A stretch of DNA of 64,000 nucleotides from Aliarcobacter skirrowii CCUG 10374 (GCF_003544835.1 NZ_CP032099.1:806001-870000), one strand, 5' to 3'; shown: positions 1 to 8,998, numbered from the stretch's first letter. Numbers and translations: made by a program. Notes: generated by a model not told the origin, from the sequence alone.

Positions 1-20
1 TAGAGATAAACTATATGAAT

Positions 21-794
21 TTATTTCATAAAAGTATTTAATCTATGACACATTTTAACACCATATAAGTATATAATCCAAGAGATATATATCCAAAAAA
101 ATGTAAATAATAAAGTAGCAAGTGAACCATAAATAGTTGTGTAAGTTTTATTATAAATTACATAATATACAAATAGATTTTTTGTAATACTTAAAGTTGC
201 TAAAGTTACAAATGATGATATAAAAGCAGCTTTAATAGATACTTTTTTATTTACACTTACTTTAAATAGAGCAAAAAATATAAACCAAGTAAACAAAAAT
301 AGTTGAATCTGTTTTAAGAAACTATTGTCATAAAAAGTTAATAAAATATTTAAAGCTACAAAAATAGTTGGAAAAACTAAGAAAAATATTGTGTATATAA
401 AAAATGATTTATATATAGCTCTTCTTTTTGTTTTATGAATTTTATTTACAATATAGTCATAATCTTTGAAAAACATAATATATACAAAAAGCATATAAAA
501 TATTCCCAAAAGTCCTAGCTTGTCAGAGTTTGATATATAGTTTTTTAAAGTGGTAATAATTTCACTAGAGTGCGTTGGATTTAAAAAATTGAGTAAAAAA
601 TTTGTAAAAATATCTAAATAAGCATGAAACTCTGGAAATTTTGAAATTATTGCAATTGCAAGAGCAATTATTGGAAGTATTGAAAATATGGTAAAAAAAC
701 TAAGACTAGCAGCAAAATAAGTGGTATCGTCATTGAAAAATGAATCAATACCATCAATAATCTGTTTTAGAATAGGTTTTTTACTTTTTTTCAA
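21..794 (-). CDS. YihY/BrkB family inner-membrane protein
   Basis: A 257-residue protein of the YihY (UPF0761, formerly 'ribonuclease BN-like') family. The N-terminus has the family pattern of a short basic stretch, then a segment around residues 24-50 (TTYFAASLSFFTIFSILPII) leading into the first membrane helix; about six hydrophobic helices follow. Family members are integral inner-membrane proteins whose biochemical role is unsettled. The start is a TTG lying one base after the glcD stop codon, so translation is probably coupled to glcD. It is the last gene of the bcp to yihY minus-strand run. Confidence 0.8.
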   Translation of the reverse strand: MKKSKKPILKQIIDGIDSFFNDDTTYFAASLSFFTIFSILPIIALAIAIISKFPEFHAYLDIFTNFLLNFLNPTHSSEIITTLKNYISNSDKLGLLGIFYMLFVYIMFFKDYDYIVNKIHKTKRRAIYKSFFIYTIFFLVFPTIFVALNILLTFYDNSFLKQIQLFLFTWFIFFALFKVSVNKKVSIKAAFISSFVTLATLSITKNLFVYYVIYNKTYTTIYGSLATLLFTFFWIYISWIIYLYGVKMCHRLNTFMK

Positions 795-795
795 A

Positions 796-2184
796 CTATA
801 GTCCCATTTTAAATGGATTTAAAATATTGTTTGGATCAAAAGCTTTTTTGATATTTCTAAATAGATTCATCTCAGCTTCACTAAATGCAATATCCATAAA
901 TGGTGCTTTTGATAATCCAATACCGTGTTCACCACTTAAAGTTCCACCCATATCTACAACTAGTTGGAAAATCTCTTCAATAGCTTTGTGACCATCAGCC
1001 ATCTCTTTTTCATTTGTTTTATCTTTTACCATAACATTTACGTGAATATTTCCATCTCCAGCATGTCCAAAACAAGGAACTTGGAAACCATATTTTTCAC
1101 CAATTTTATAAATCTCATCTAAAGCCTCTGGAAGCTTACTTCTTGGAACGCTTATATCTTCATTTAATTTTTTTGTTCCATAAACCATAGTTGCTGGACT
1201 TGCATTTCGTCTTGCAAACCATAGTTTTTTGCTCTCTTCTTCATTTTGAGCAACTATAAAATCAATTGAGCCATTCTCTTTAAATGACTCTTTTAAAATA
1301 TTTAGCTGATCTTCTATTTCAGCTTCACTAGAAGCATCTACATCTCCAATTAAAATTCCACCAGCATTTTCTGGCAATGAAATTTGAGGAAACTTTTGCT
1401 TTAGTGCTTTTATTACAAGTGAGTCTAAAAACTCCATTGCAACAGGATTTGCACCACTTGCAAGTGATTTAAATACAGCTGTCATAGCACTATTTACACT
1501 TGGAAAAACTCCCATGTAAGTTTTTTTGAATTTTGGTTTTGGGATAAGTTTTAAAGTAATTTCAGTAATAACCGCCAAAGTTCCTTCGCTAGCTATTAAA
1601 ATACCAGCAACATTATAACCAGCAACATCTTTAATAGTTTTTTTACCAGCTACGATAATATCACCATTTGGAAGAACTGCTCTTAAAGCCATCACATAAT
1701 CTTTTGTAATACCATATTTAGCAGCTCTCATTCCACCTGCATTTTCACTTACATTTCCACCAAGAGTTGAGTACTCCTCACTTGCTGGATCTGGTGGATA
1801 AAAAAGTCCTACCTCTTCAACTGTTTTTTGAAACTGCATATTTATAACTCCTGGTTGAACAACTCCAACCATATTTTGCATATCAATTTCAAGTATCTTA
1901 TTCATATGTCTTTCAAGTGATAGAATAATTCCTCCATTTGAAGGTAATGCACCACCTGTAAATCCACTTCCAGCACCTCTTGGTACAATTACAATTTTGT
2001 GTTCATTACAATATTTTAAAATATCACTTACATCTTGTTCATGTCGTGGAAAAACAACAGCATCTGGCTCAAAACGGCTTCTTGTAGCATCGTAGCAAAA
2101 AGCTATTAGATGAGCTTTATCAGTTTTGATATTCTCATCTCCTACAATAGAAGCAATAAAATCTAAATGTTTTTTATCTATCAT
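796..2184 (-). CDS. glcD: FAD-linked oxidase, glycolate/D-lactate oxidase subunit GlcD
   Basis: A 462-residue flavoprotein that probably oxidises glycolate or D-lactate and passes electrons to the respiratory chain. The PCMH-type FAD-binding domain is visible at residues 35-215, with the FAD loop RGAGSGFTGG at 69-78. The C-terminal substrate domain has GHAGDGNIHVN and, near the end, GTLSGEHGIGLSKAPF. Length is normal for GlcD. No GlcE or GlcF gene is adjacent, so it may act alone or with subunits elsewhere. The ATG follows the stop of the upstream pgbA-like gene by one base, which supports coupling. The exact 2-hydroxyacid substrate cannot be told from the sequence. Confidence 0.85.
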   Translation of the reverse strand: MIDKKHLDFIASIVGDENIKTDKAHLIAFCYDATRSRFEPDAVVFPRHEQDVSDILKYCNEHKIVIVPRGAGSGFTGGALPSNGGIILSLERHMNKILEIDMQNMVGVVQPGVINMQFQKTVEEVGLFYPPDPASEEYSTLGGNVSENAGGMRAAKYGITKDYVMALRAVLPNGDIIVAGKKTIKDVAGYNVAGILIASEGTLAVITEITLKLIPKPKFKKTYMGVFPSVNSAMTAVFKSLASGANPVAMEFLDSLVIKALKQKFPQISLPENAGGILIGDVDASSEAEIEDQLNILKESFKENGSIDFIVAQNEEESKKLWFARRNASPATMVYGTKKLNEDISVPRSKLPEALDEIYKIGEKYGFQVPCFGHAGDGNIHVNVMVKDKTNEKEMADGHKAIEEIFQLVVDMGGTLSGEHGIGLSKAPFMDIAFSEAEMNLFRNIKKAFDPNNILNPFKMGL

Positions 2185-2185
2185 C

Positions 2186-2938
2186 TTATAATCCTAAAAT
2201 CTTTTTATAGTGTGAATCATAACTCTCTTTTTCTTTAAACCAATTTTTTATATTGAAGTTTATAAGAGATTCTCTTATATCTTCAACTCTTGTAAAAAAT
2301 GGAAGTTTTTTCTCTAACTCTTTATTTGTTTCAAAATTTATTTTTTTTAAAATTGAAAATGTTTTACTATCAACTATATATAAACTATTTTCAACTAAGA
2401 AAAAAATAGTTCCCAAATTTTGTTCAATTGCAAAATCTTGAATCTCTTTTTTTGTTGGATATAAAGAGTTTTCATACTTTAATTTTGCAGCAAAAATATC
2501 AGGGTGTATAAATCTATGACTTGAAAAATCTTTTGTAATTTGATTAAAACTCTCAAAATTTGGAGCAATCAAAAGAGAGTTTTTGTACATAAAGTTTAAA
2601 ATAAACTCATCGCCTACTTGAGGCTCTTTTTTTGTTGTAGCTATTGCATCTTGTTTTAAATCTTCAAATTTAAAAAATTCAATTACACTAAAATTTTCAT
2701 CAGAAATCACAACTTTTGCATTAGATACAATAATTTGCAAATCATCACTATATTTGTGAACTACAACTCCAGTTTGACCTAATTTTAAATTTCCAATTGC
2801 AATAGTTGAATTTTTTTTGTTAAAAATATCTTTTAAAGTTGTACTTTTTTCTTCAAACTCATTTGCAAATGAGCTTTGAAAAGAGATAATTAAAAAAGCA
2901 AATAGAAAATATTTTTTTAAAAAATTATTTAAACTCAT
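2186..2938 (-). CDS. Exported protein with plasminogen-binding (PgbA) N-terminal-like domain
   Basis: A 250-residue exported protein. Residues 1-25 form a signal peptide ending near SSFANEF. Residues about 40-170 (TIAIGNLKLGQTGVVVHKY and following) resemble the N-terminal domain found in Helicobacter PgbA-type proteins and conserved as a periplasmic/surface protein in Campylobacterota. The C-terminal lysine tail that binds plasminogen in H. pylori PgbA is absent, so plasminogen binding should not be assumed. The start overlaps the last 14 bases of bcp, indicating co-transcription. Family assignment is by recall of the pattern, so moderate confidence. Confidence 0.6.
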   Translation of the reverse strand: MSLNNFLKKYFLFAFLIISFQSSFANEFEEKSTTLKDIFNKKNSTIAIGNLKLGQTGVVVHKYSDDLQIIVSNAKVVISDENFSVIEFFKFEDLKQDAIATTKKEPQVGDEFILNFMYKNSLLIAPNFESFNQITKDFSSHRFIHPDIFAAKLKYENSLYPTKKEIQDFAIEQNLGTIFFLVENSLYIVDSKTFSILKKINFETNKELEKKLPFFTRVEDIRESLINFNIKNWFKEKESYDSHYKKILGL

Positions 2939-3437
2939 TTTGTAACTCTTCTAATTTTTTCTCTACCTCATGCACATGTAAAATCTCTATTTTTTCACCT
3001 TTAATGCTTTTTTTGGCTCTTACACTTACTTTATCCCAAATAGCTGCAATTTCTCCTTTTGGATTAATTATAAATGTAGTTCTTACAACTCCCATAAACT
3101 CTTTTCCCATAAATTTCTTTAGTTGCCAAACACCATAGTCTTGAGCCATTTTTTTATCTTCATCAGCTAATAAAGTAATTGCTAAATCATACTTTTCTAT
3201 AAATTTTCTATGTTTTGCACTATCATCTGGGCTTACACCAATAACTGTTGCTTTTAGATTGTCAAATTTATATAAGTTTGCAGTAAAATCACAAGCTTGT
3301 GTTGTGCATCCAGGTGTCATATCTTTTGGATAAAAGTATAAAACTATCCAATTTCCAACAATATCTCTTAGACAAATCTCTGTATCATCTTGATTAAAAG
3401 CACAAAAAGCTGGTGCTTTGTTGCCTACTTTTAACAT
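2925..3437 (-). CDS. bcp: Thioredoxin-dependent peroxiredoxin, BCP/PrxQ type
   Basis: A 170-residue peroxiredoxin that reduces hydrogen and organic peroxides using thioredoxin. The active-site stretch YPKDMTPGCTTQACDF carries the peroxidatic Cys44 and a resolving Cys49 five residues later, the atypical 2-Cys arrangement of BCP proteins. The ATG at 3437 is chosen because AAGGAG lies just upstream; a longer frame from a TTG at 3452 would translate that ribosome-binding site. It is first in a run with the pgbA-like gene, glcD and yihY, and its 5' leader contains a stable hairpin (3456-3479). Confidence 0.92.
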   Translation of the reverse strand: MLKVGNKAPAFCAFNQDDTEICLRDIVGNWIVLYFYPKDMTPGCTTQACDFTANLYKFDNLKATVIGVSPDDSAKHRKFIEKYDLAITLLADEDKKMAQDYGVWQLKKFMGKEFMGVVRTTFIINPKGEIAAIWDKVSVRAKKSIKGEKIEILHVHEVEKKLEELQNEFK

Positions 3438-3455
3438 ATATTCTCCTTTCAAATT

Positions 3456-3479
3456 GGTTCCCTAATTTGAAAGGGAACC
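3456..3479 (-). promoter_or_regulatory. Hairpin in the 5' leader of bcp
   Basis: A 7-bp perfect inverted repeat (GGTTCCC / GGGAACC, 10-nt loop) ends about a dozen bases upstream of the bcp ribosome-binding site. It could be an mRNA 5' stem, an attenuator or a residual terminator. It is seen directly; its role is inferred. Confidence 0.4.
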
Positions 3480-3517
3480 GTTATTATTTAACTTCTTTTA
3501 AAAGAAGCAAACTCTAA

Positions 3518-3540
3518 AGGGCTTTAAGAATAAAGCCTTA
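3518..3540 (-). terminator. Probable terminator after cmoA
   Basis: Directly after the cmoA stop, the minus strand reads AAGGCTTTATTCTTAAAGCC followed by CTTTAGAGTTT. It is a GC-capped stem with a short U-rich tail, consistent with a weak intrinsic terminator. Confidence 0.5.
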
Positions 3541-4248
3541 CTATTTAATTGCTATAAAAGTTGCAAAATTTAACCATCTAAAAAGTGTTTCACAATCTTT
3601 AAATCCAGCATCTTTTATCATCTTCTTATTCTCATCTTCAGTATAAGGAATAAGCACATTTTCCAAAGCCTCTCTTTTTTGAGCTATCTCAAATTCACTA
3701 TATCCTTGATTTTTTTTGAAACTATAATACTCATCAATTAGCTGTTTATTTAAAAAGCTATTTGATGATACTAATTTTTCACTGAAAATAAAAACTCCAC
3801 CATCTTCTAAACTATCATAAATCTTTTTTACAAGTTTTTCTCTATTTATTGGTCTTATAAATTGTAAAGTGTAGTTTGAAAAAACAACTCTTGCATCTTT
3901 TAATTCTACATTAAAAATATCATCATTTATAAGTTTTATATCAACTCCAAAAGCTTTTGCTTTTTTACTTGCATGTTCTAGCATTGCAGTTGAGTTATCT
4001 ATTCCTATTAAATTAATCCTATATTTACTACTTTTTTTTAATTCAATCAAAGTTGATGCTGTTGAACAGCCCAAATCATAAACATTTGAATCATCTTTTA
4101 AAAAATTGTTTGCAAAAGTTATAGATAGTTTTTGCATCTGCTTATAAAATGGAACTGATCTATCAAGCATATCATCAAATACACTTGCTACCTCTTCATC
4201 AAACTCAAACTGTTTTGAAATTGTTTTATTAAATACTTTATCAATCAT
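3541..4248 (-). CDS. cmoA: Carboxy-S-adenosyl-L-methionine synthase
   Basis: A 235-residue class I methyltransferase-fold enzyme that converts SAM and prephenate to carboxy-SAM, the donor for the cmo5U wobble modification of tRNA. SAM motif I is [11 protein letters not shown] at residues 56-66, followed by the acidic [11 protein letters not shown]. The family-typical beginning ([24 protein letters not shown]) and the ending [13 protein letters not shown] match CmoA over the full length. No cmoB lies in the window. It sits downstream of ribF with a 13-base gap and ends at a terminator. Confidence 0.88.
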   Translation of the reverse strand: MIDKVFNKTISKQFEFDEEVASVFDDMLDRSVPFYKQMQKLSITFANNFLKDDSNVYDLGCSTASTLIELKKSSKYRINLIGIDNSTAMLEHASKKAKAFGVDIKLINDDIFNVELKDARVVFSNYTLQFIRPINREKLVKKIYDSLEDGGVFIFSEKLVSSNSFLNKQLIDEYYSFKKNQGYSEFEIAQKREALENVLIPYTEDENKKMIKDAGFKDCETLFRWLNFATFIAIK

Positions 4249-4261
4249 TTGGACATTTTAC

Positions 4262-5122
4262 CTAAATATTAATAAAATAATTTCTTGCAATTAAAATATC
4301 ATTTAATATAGCATTTTTTAAATCCAAAAAACTATTGAATTTTTGATTATCTCTTATAAAATCAATAAACTTTATTTCAATATTCTCATTTTTTACATCT
4401 ATATTTTTATCTAAAATATGAGTTTCAACGGCAAAACTATTATCAGTTGTAACTCTATGCCCTAAAAAAGTAATAGAGTTATATTCAATTTTATCAACTA
4501 TAGTTTTTGTAACATAAACACCACTTTTAGGAAGCAAAAAATCATTTACTTCTATATTAATTGTTGGAACAAACTCATCTTTTCCTAATCCTTGACCTTT
4601 TATAACAGTTCCACAAATTTTATACTCTTTTCCTAAAAAATCATTTGCCTCTTTTATTTTTGCCTCTTTTATAAACTCTCTTATGACTCTTGAGTGAACA
4701 GAAGAGTTATTTAGCTTTATCTCAGGTACTACAACAACTTCTCCATCAAATAAACTATTTAAATCATCTGCTTTGTAAGCTCTATTTTTACCAAAACCAA
4801 AATCAAAACCAACAACAATTTTTTTTAAGTTTTTAAAATCATTTTGAAGCATTTTTATAAATTCAACCCCATCAAGTGCTTTTATATCTTCTAAATCATA
4901 ATAAAAAATAGGATACTTTGTGTACTCTTGTCTATTTTTTTTGGGTGTTAAATTTGCATATCCTGTTTCTATGCTAATAATAGCACCATTGGGATTTAAG
5001 TTTTTAAATAACTCTTGATGAGCAATATGCATACCATCAAATCCACCAATTGCAATTGAATCTATACTGTTTTTGTCTATATTACTATTTACTAAAATAG
5101 AAGAACTCTTCTTCATTTCCAT
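4262..5122 (-). CDS. ribF: Bifunctional riboflavin kinase / FAD synthetase
   Basis: A 286-residue enzyme making FMN and FAD from riboflavin. The N-terminal nucleotidyltransferase domain has the family motif GGFDGMHIAH at residues 26-35 (the HxGH-type loop). The C-terminal flavokinase domain begins near residue 165 with GTVIKGQGLGKDEF and PTINIEV, then LLPKSGVYV. The start overlaps the tlyA 3' end by 38 bases; the ATG at 5122 has GTAGGA just upstream, and an ATG two codons later is an alternative. Adjacency of ribF and tlyA suggests one transcript. Confidence 0.85.
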   Translation of the reverse strand: MEMKKSSSILVNSNIDKNSIDSIAIGGFDGMHIAHQELFKNLNPNGAIISIETGYANLTPKKNRQEYTKYPIFYYDLEDIKALDGVEFIKMLQNDFKNLKKIVVGFDFGFGKNRAYKADDLNSLFDGEVVVVPEIKLNNSSVHSRVIREFIKEAKIKEANDFLGKEYKICGTVIKGQGLGKDEFVPTINIEVNDFLLPKSGVYVTKTIVDKIEYNSITFLGHRVTTDNSFAVETHILDKNIDVKNENIEIKFIDFIRDNQKFNSFLDLKNAILNDILIARNYFINI

Positions 5123-5804
5123 CTTTTCCTACAAGCTTACTAATGCTGTTATAATTTAATTTCCAATTCAAAGAAAATGCTTTGCTTAAGAAGTTTTCTT
5201 TAGCTTTTAAAATCGCATTTTTATCTTTTACTACACCTTTTTTATCTCTTTTGACACCAGTTCCTACTTCAAATTGTGGTTTAAAAAGTATAATTATATT
5301 TTTAAAATCTAAAGAGTTTATTGATTCAATAATCTTTAAAATAGAGATAAAAGATACATCACAAGTTACAATATCAAAGCTAATATCACTTTTAAAATCT
5401 CTAATATCGCAGTTTTCAAAAAACTCTATTTTTTTATCTTTTTTAATCTTTTCATGAAGTTGATTAGTTCCAACATCTACACAAACTACTTTTTGAATAT
5501 CAAATTCTAGTAAAATTTGTGTAAAACCACCTGTGCTACTTCCAATATCAAGAGCTATTTTATCTTTTAAGTTAATCTTACTTTTATTTTTTAGCTCATC
5601 TAAAAAATATTTTAGTTTATAAGCAGCTCTACTTACATAAAAATCCTCTTCAAGAAGCTCTATTTTCATCTTTTCATCAACTAAAAATGAGGCTTTTGAT
5701 ACAATTTTGCCATCAATTTTTACTTTATTTGAAAGAATTAGTTCAAGTGCTTTATTTCTACTTTGAATATCAAAGTGTTTGCTTAAGTATAAATCTAATC
5801 TCAT
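5085..5804 (-). CDS. tlyA: TlyA family rRNA 2'-O-methyltransferase
   Basis: A 239-residue protein with an N-terminal S4 RNA-binding domain (residues 1-60, MRLDLYLSKHF onwards) and an FtsJ-like Rossmann methyltransferase domain with SAM loop LDIGSSTGGFTQ (85-96). TlyA enzymes 2'-O-methylate cytidines in 23S, and in some species 16S, rRNA and influence sensitivity to capreomycin-type antibiotics. Length fits the short campylobacterial form. The gene follows the 5820-6287 gene by 15 bases and overlaps ribF. Confidence 0.9.
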   Translation of the reverse strand: MRLDLYLSKHFDIQSRNKALELILSNKVKIDGKIVSKASFLVDEKMKIELLEEDFYVSRAAYKLKYFLDELKNKSKINLKDKIALDIGSSTGGFTQILLEFDIQKVVCVDVGTNQLHEKIKKDKKIEFFENCDIRDFKSDISFDIVTCDVSFISILKIIESINSLDFKNIIILFKPQFEVGTGVKRDKKGVVKDKNAILKAKENFLSKAFSLNWKLNYNSISKLVGKDGNEEEFFYFSK

Positions 5805-5819
5805 ATATATCTAAATATC

Positions 5820-6287
5820 TTATTTAGATGCTTTTTTAAATTCATCTACAAGTCTTAGCTCTTCGTCTGTTGTAGGTTTTACAAAAGTTTCATTACCACC
5901 ACTTTTTTGTAAATTCATTATATTTTGAATAGTTTCATTATCTAAATCTACTTTTTTACCTGTAACTTCATAAATAGCAGTTTGTAAATCTTGTTTTAAA
6001 GCTTGAATATACTCTTCAGGGCTAAGAGGTGCTTGTCCTGATTCGGCTCTTTGTTTTTGTAACTCTTCTAAAATCTCTTTAATTCTCTCTAACTCTTCTT
6101 TTGTAAATCCAGTTTTAGAAACAAACTCTAAGTCACCTAAAAGTTCACTTCTCTCTTTTTTTTCAGCTTTATCTTTCTCTTGATTTTCTAAAAAAATATC
6201 AAATCTATCTTTTTGTTCTTCACTTACTGAACTTTTTGTATTTGGATTTGAATTTAAAATTGAATTTGTATTATTTGAAATTTCCAT
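5820..6287 (-). CDS. Conserved hypothetical protein, charged and probably coiled-coil
   Basis: A 155-residue protein with no signal peptide or membrane segment. The first 40 residues are polar and Asn/Ser-rich, followed by a Lys/Glu-rich segment and a helix around residues 65-80 (KEELERIKEILEELQKQRA) that could form a coiled coil. The C-terminal half has LSPEEYIQALKQDL and a conserved-looking end. I do not recognise a family. The ATG at 6287 is preferred because AAAAGG lies upstream; an in-frame ATG at 6311 has no such site. It heads the operon with tlyA, ribF and cmoA, but function is unknown. Confidence 0.6.
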   Translation of the reverse strand: MEISNNTNSILNSNPNTKSSVSEEQKDRFDIFLENQEKDKAEKKERSELLGDLEFVSKTGFTKEELERIKEILEELQKQRAESGQAPLSPEEYIQALKQDLQTAIYEVTGKKVDLDNETIQNIMNLQKSGGNETFVKPTTDEELRLVDEFKKASK

Positions 6288-6433
6288 AAAAAGACCTTTT
6301 AATCTAAACATTTAATATAAAATTTTGAAAAATTATAACAATATTACCTTAAAGTAAATAAACTCTAAAAAGTCAAAATTTATACCAAATATTATAAAAT
6401 CTACAAATAAAATTTTTACAAAAAGAGTTTAGT

Positions 6434-6733
6434 ATGAAAAAAGAAGAGATTTTACATAAATTAAAAGAGATAAAACCACTTTATGAGAAAGAGGGTTTAG
6501 AGATTTTAGGACTTTTTGGAAGTTATGCAAAAGATACTCAAAATGAGTTTAGTGATATAGATATTGCATATAGACTTGATTATAATAAATTTTCACAAAA
6601 ATATGTTGATGGTTTTTCAAAACTTTTAAGAATAGAAGAGATGAAAGATGAACTTAAAAAGATATTTAGAAAAAATATAGATTTTGTTCCAGATAAAAAT
6701 AAAAAAATTTTACAAGGAATAATCTATGTCTAA
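6434..6733 (+). CDS. MNT-domain nucleotidyltransferase antitoxin (MntA-like)
   Basis: A 99-residue minimal nucleotidyltransferase. The signature GSYA at 29-32 is followed by SDIDI with Asp41 and Asp43, the metal-binding pair of the polymerase-beta fold. In characterised MntA/HepT pairs this protein AMPylates a tyrosine next to the HEPN active site and so neutralises the toxin. It overlaps the downstream HEPN gene by 8 bases, the usual arrangement. It sits between a housekeeping operon and yigZ, without other signs of a mobile region. Confidence 0.82.
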   Translation: MKKEEILHKLKEIKPLYEKEGLEILGLFGSYAKDTQNEFSDIDIAYRLDYNKFSQKYVDGFSKLLRIEEMKDELKKIFRKNIDFVPDKNKKILQGIIYV

Positions 6734-7079
6734 AGTAAAGTTTAGATTACAAAAAGTCTTAGAGATAATTTGTGATATAGAGTTTATTATGGATAATAGT
6801 AGTCTAAAAATTACTCAAGCAGTAGAAGATAGAGTTTTAAAACCAGCAATAAGAATGAACCTTGTAAGAATAGCTGAACAGTTTTCAAAATTAAAAGATG
6901 AAAATGAGTTTAAAATTTTAGACTGTTTTTCAAGTAAAGATTTAAAAGGAATTAGTGCTGTAAGAAACTATATAGCACACGATTACGATAGTACAGATGA
7001 TAATATAATTGAGGATGTGATTAGACACAACTTACCAGAGTTAAAAAATATTATAGAAGAGTTATTAAAAAAGAACTAA
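6726..7079 (+). CDS. HEPN-domain RNase toxin (HepT-like)
   Basis: A 117-residue all-helical protein with the full HEPN RNase motif R-x4-H-x-Y: Arg80, His85 and Tyr87 in VRNYIAHDY. In HepT/MntA systems Arg and His form the RNA-cleaving site and the Tyr is the AMPylation target of the partner nucleotidyltransferase. All three residues are present, so the toxin looks intact. Translation is coupled to the upstream antitoxin by overlapping frames, and the stop is immediately followed by the yigZ ATG. Confidence 0.85.
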   Translation: MSKVKFRLQKVLEIICDIEFIMDNSSLKITQAVEDRVLKPAIRMNLVRIAEQFSKLKDENEFKILDCFSSKDLKGISAVRNYIAHDYDSTDDNIIEDVIRHNLPELKNIIEELLKKN

Positions 7080-7652
7080 ATGAAATTTGTACAAAAAGAG
7101 TTTACAGCAACACTAGAAGAGAAAAAATCAAAATTTTTAGCTTTTTTAGTTCCATATAAAGATTTTGATAAAATAATGCAAAGATTAAGAAGTGAGCATC
7201 CAAAGGCTGTTCATTTTGTATATGCTTATAGATATTTAAATGAGTTTGAACAAATTGTTGAAAATAGTAGTGATGATGGAGAACCACGAGGAACAAGCGG
7301 AAAGCCAACTTTGGCTGTTTTAAGTGGTGCTGGTATTATAAATAGCGCAGCAATAATAGTTCGATATTTTGGCGGAATAAAACTGGGAACTGGTGGATTA
7401 GTTCGAGCTTATGGTGGCTCTTTAAATGAAGTTATAAAAATTGCAGAGTTTTTTGAGTATAAAAAAACAAAAAGTTTTACTTTGGAGTGTGAATACTCAT
7501 ATTTATCACAACTTGAGTATATTTTAAAAGAGCAAAATATAGAGATATCTTCAAAAGAGTTTGAAAAAGAGGTTAAAGTAAATATAGATATTTCAGAAAA
7601 AGATTTTGAAATTTTAGAAAAAAAACTATCAAGAGATGTTAAAATATTTTGA
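7080..7652 (+). CDS. yigZ: YigZ/IMPACT family protein
   Basis: A 190-residue protein of the YigZ (UPF0029) family. The N-terminal domain has the family stretch DGEPRGTSGKP and, after it, VRYFGGIKLGTGGLVRAYG around residues 95-115. The C-terminal ferredoxin-like domain is present, so the length is close to full. Bacterial members are linked to translation regulation and ribosome association, but the molecular activity is not established. The ATG abuts the hepT stop, suggesting read-through of the toxin-antitoxin transcript. Confidence 0.82.
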   Translation: MKFVQKEFTATLEEKKSKFLAFLVPYKDFDKIMQRLRSEHPKAVHFVYAYRYLNEFEQIVENSSDDGEPRGTSGKPTLAVLSGAGIINSAAIIVRYFGGIKLGTGGLVRAYGGSLNEVIKIAEFFEYKKTKSFTLECEYSYLSQLEYILKEQNIEISSKEFEKEVKVNIDISEKDFEILEKKLSRDVKIF

Positions 7653-7726
7653 TTTTTTAATTTCGTTTAAAAACTATTAATAAATTTTAAATAAAATCGG
7701 TCAAATTTATATTTTAGGAAAGAAAT

Positions 7727-8986
7727 ATGCCACCTACTACCTTGCAGATAATTGCTGCAGTTATATTTGCAATTGCAATTATTCATATATTCTCAGTTAA
7801 ATATTTTGAAAATTTAGCAAATAGAAGCGAAAAACACTCTGGACTTTTCCACCTTTTGGGTGAAATAGAGGTTGTTTTTGGAATTTGGGCTATGATTTTA
7901 GTAATTTTTATGTTTGTTTTTCTTGGAAAAGCAGAAACTATGGATTATGTAAATAATAGAAACTTTGTTGAACCAATGTTCGTTTTTGTGATTATGGTTA
8001 TTGCAGCAACAAGACCAATATTACACACTGTAATAGCAGTTGTTAAGAGATTGTCGAATATTTTGCCAAGAAAAGGTGCAACAGGATTTTACTTTGTAGT
8101 TATGTGTATTGTTCCTTTGTTTGGTTCATTTATCACAGAACCTGCTGCTATGACCCTTGCAGCTTTAATTTTAAGTGATAAACTATTTTCTCAAGGTATT
8201 TCAAATAAACTAAAATATATGACTTTGGGAGCTTTATTTGTAAATGTTTCAATTGGTGGAACATTAACAAACTTTGCTGCACCACCAATATTGATGGTTG
8301 CTCAAACTTGGGATTGGAGTAGCTATTTTATGCTTATAACTTTTGGTTGGAAAGCTGCTATTGCAATATTTTTAAATACTAGTATTATTATGCTATTTTT
8401 CTTTAAAGAGTTATCTGCTATAAATATACGAACAACAGTTAGTGATAGAGAAAAAATACCATTTGTTATAGTTTTAATTCACTTTTTATTTTTGGCTTTA
8501 GTGGTTTATTTTGGGCATTATCCACCATTTTTTATGAGTCTATTTTTACTATTTTTAGGTGTAACTTATGCCTATCAACAATATCAAGATAGATTGATGC
8601 TAAGAGAGGGATTATTGGTTGCATTTTTCCTAGGTGGACTTGTGATTTTAGGCGGTCAACAAGCTTGGTGGCTAAAAGATATAATTCAAAGCTTAACAAA
8701 TGCTCAAGCATTTTTTGGAGCTATTGGTCTTGGAGCATTTACTGATAATGCAGCAATTACATATTTAGGTTCATTAATTGATGGTTTAAGTGATGAGTTT
8801 AAATACTATTTAGTTGCAGGAGCTGTTACAGGTGGTGGTTTAACAGTTATTGCAAATGCACCAAATCCAGCTGGTGTTGCAATATTAAAAAACCATTTTG
8901 AAGATGGTGCTGTTGATCCTAGATATCTATTCTTAGGAGCAATTTTCCCTACTATTGTTGCTAGTATTTGTTTTATTATTTTATAA
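7727..8986 (+). CDS. Putative Na+/H+ antiporter, inner membrane
   Basis: A 419-residue polytopic membrane protein with about eleven hydrophobic helices. It matches the 'putative Na+/H+ antiporter' family (Na_H_antiport_3 type) common in Campylobacterota: an early LLGEIEVVFGIWAM, a central FGSFITEPAAMTLAA, and late SAAP-like segments FTDNAAITYLGS and NAPNPAGVAIL. Charged residues inside helices (the Glu of ITEPAA, the Asp of FTDNA) are plausible ion ligands. Preceded by AGGAAAG before the ATG. Ion specificity is inferred from the family only. Confidence 0.75.
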   Translation: MPPTTLQIIAAVIFAIAIIHIFSVKYFENLANRSEKHSGLFHLLGEIEVVFGIWAMILVIFMFVFLGKAETMDYVNNRNFVEPMFVFVIMVIAATRPILHTVIAVVKRLSNILPRKGATGFYFVVMCIVPLFGSFITEPAAMTLAALILSDKLFSQGISNKLKYMTLGALFVNVSIGGTLTNFAAPPILMVAQTWDWSSYFMLITFGWKAAIAIFLNTSIIMLFFFKELSAINIRTTVSDREKIPFVIVLIHFLFLALVVYFGHYPPFFMSLFLLFLGVTYAYQQYQDRLMLREGLLVAFFLGGLVILGGQQAWWLKDIIQSLTNAQAFFGAIGLGAFTDNAAITYLGSLIDGLSDEFKYYLVAGAVTGGGLTVIANAPNPAGVAILKNHFEDGAVDPRYLFLGAIFPTIVASICFIIL

Positions 8987-8998
8987 GGAAATGTTTAT

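Noticed and set aside
5182-5457. Long plus-strand frames opposite tlyA and other minus-strand genes (for example 5182-5457, 60098-60340)
   Set aside because: They are antisense reflections of real genes in AT-rich DNA, with no ribosome sites and Phe/Leu/Ser-rich products.
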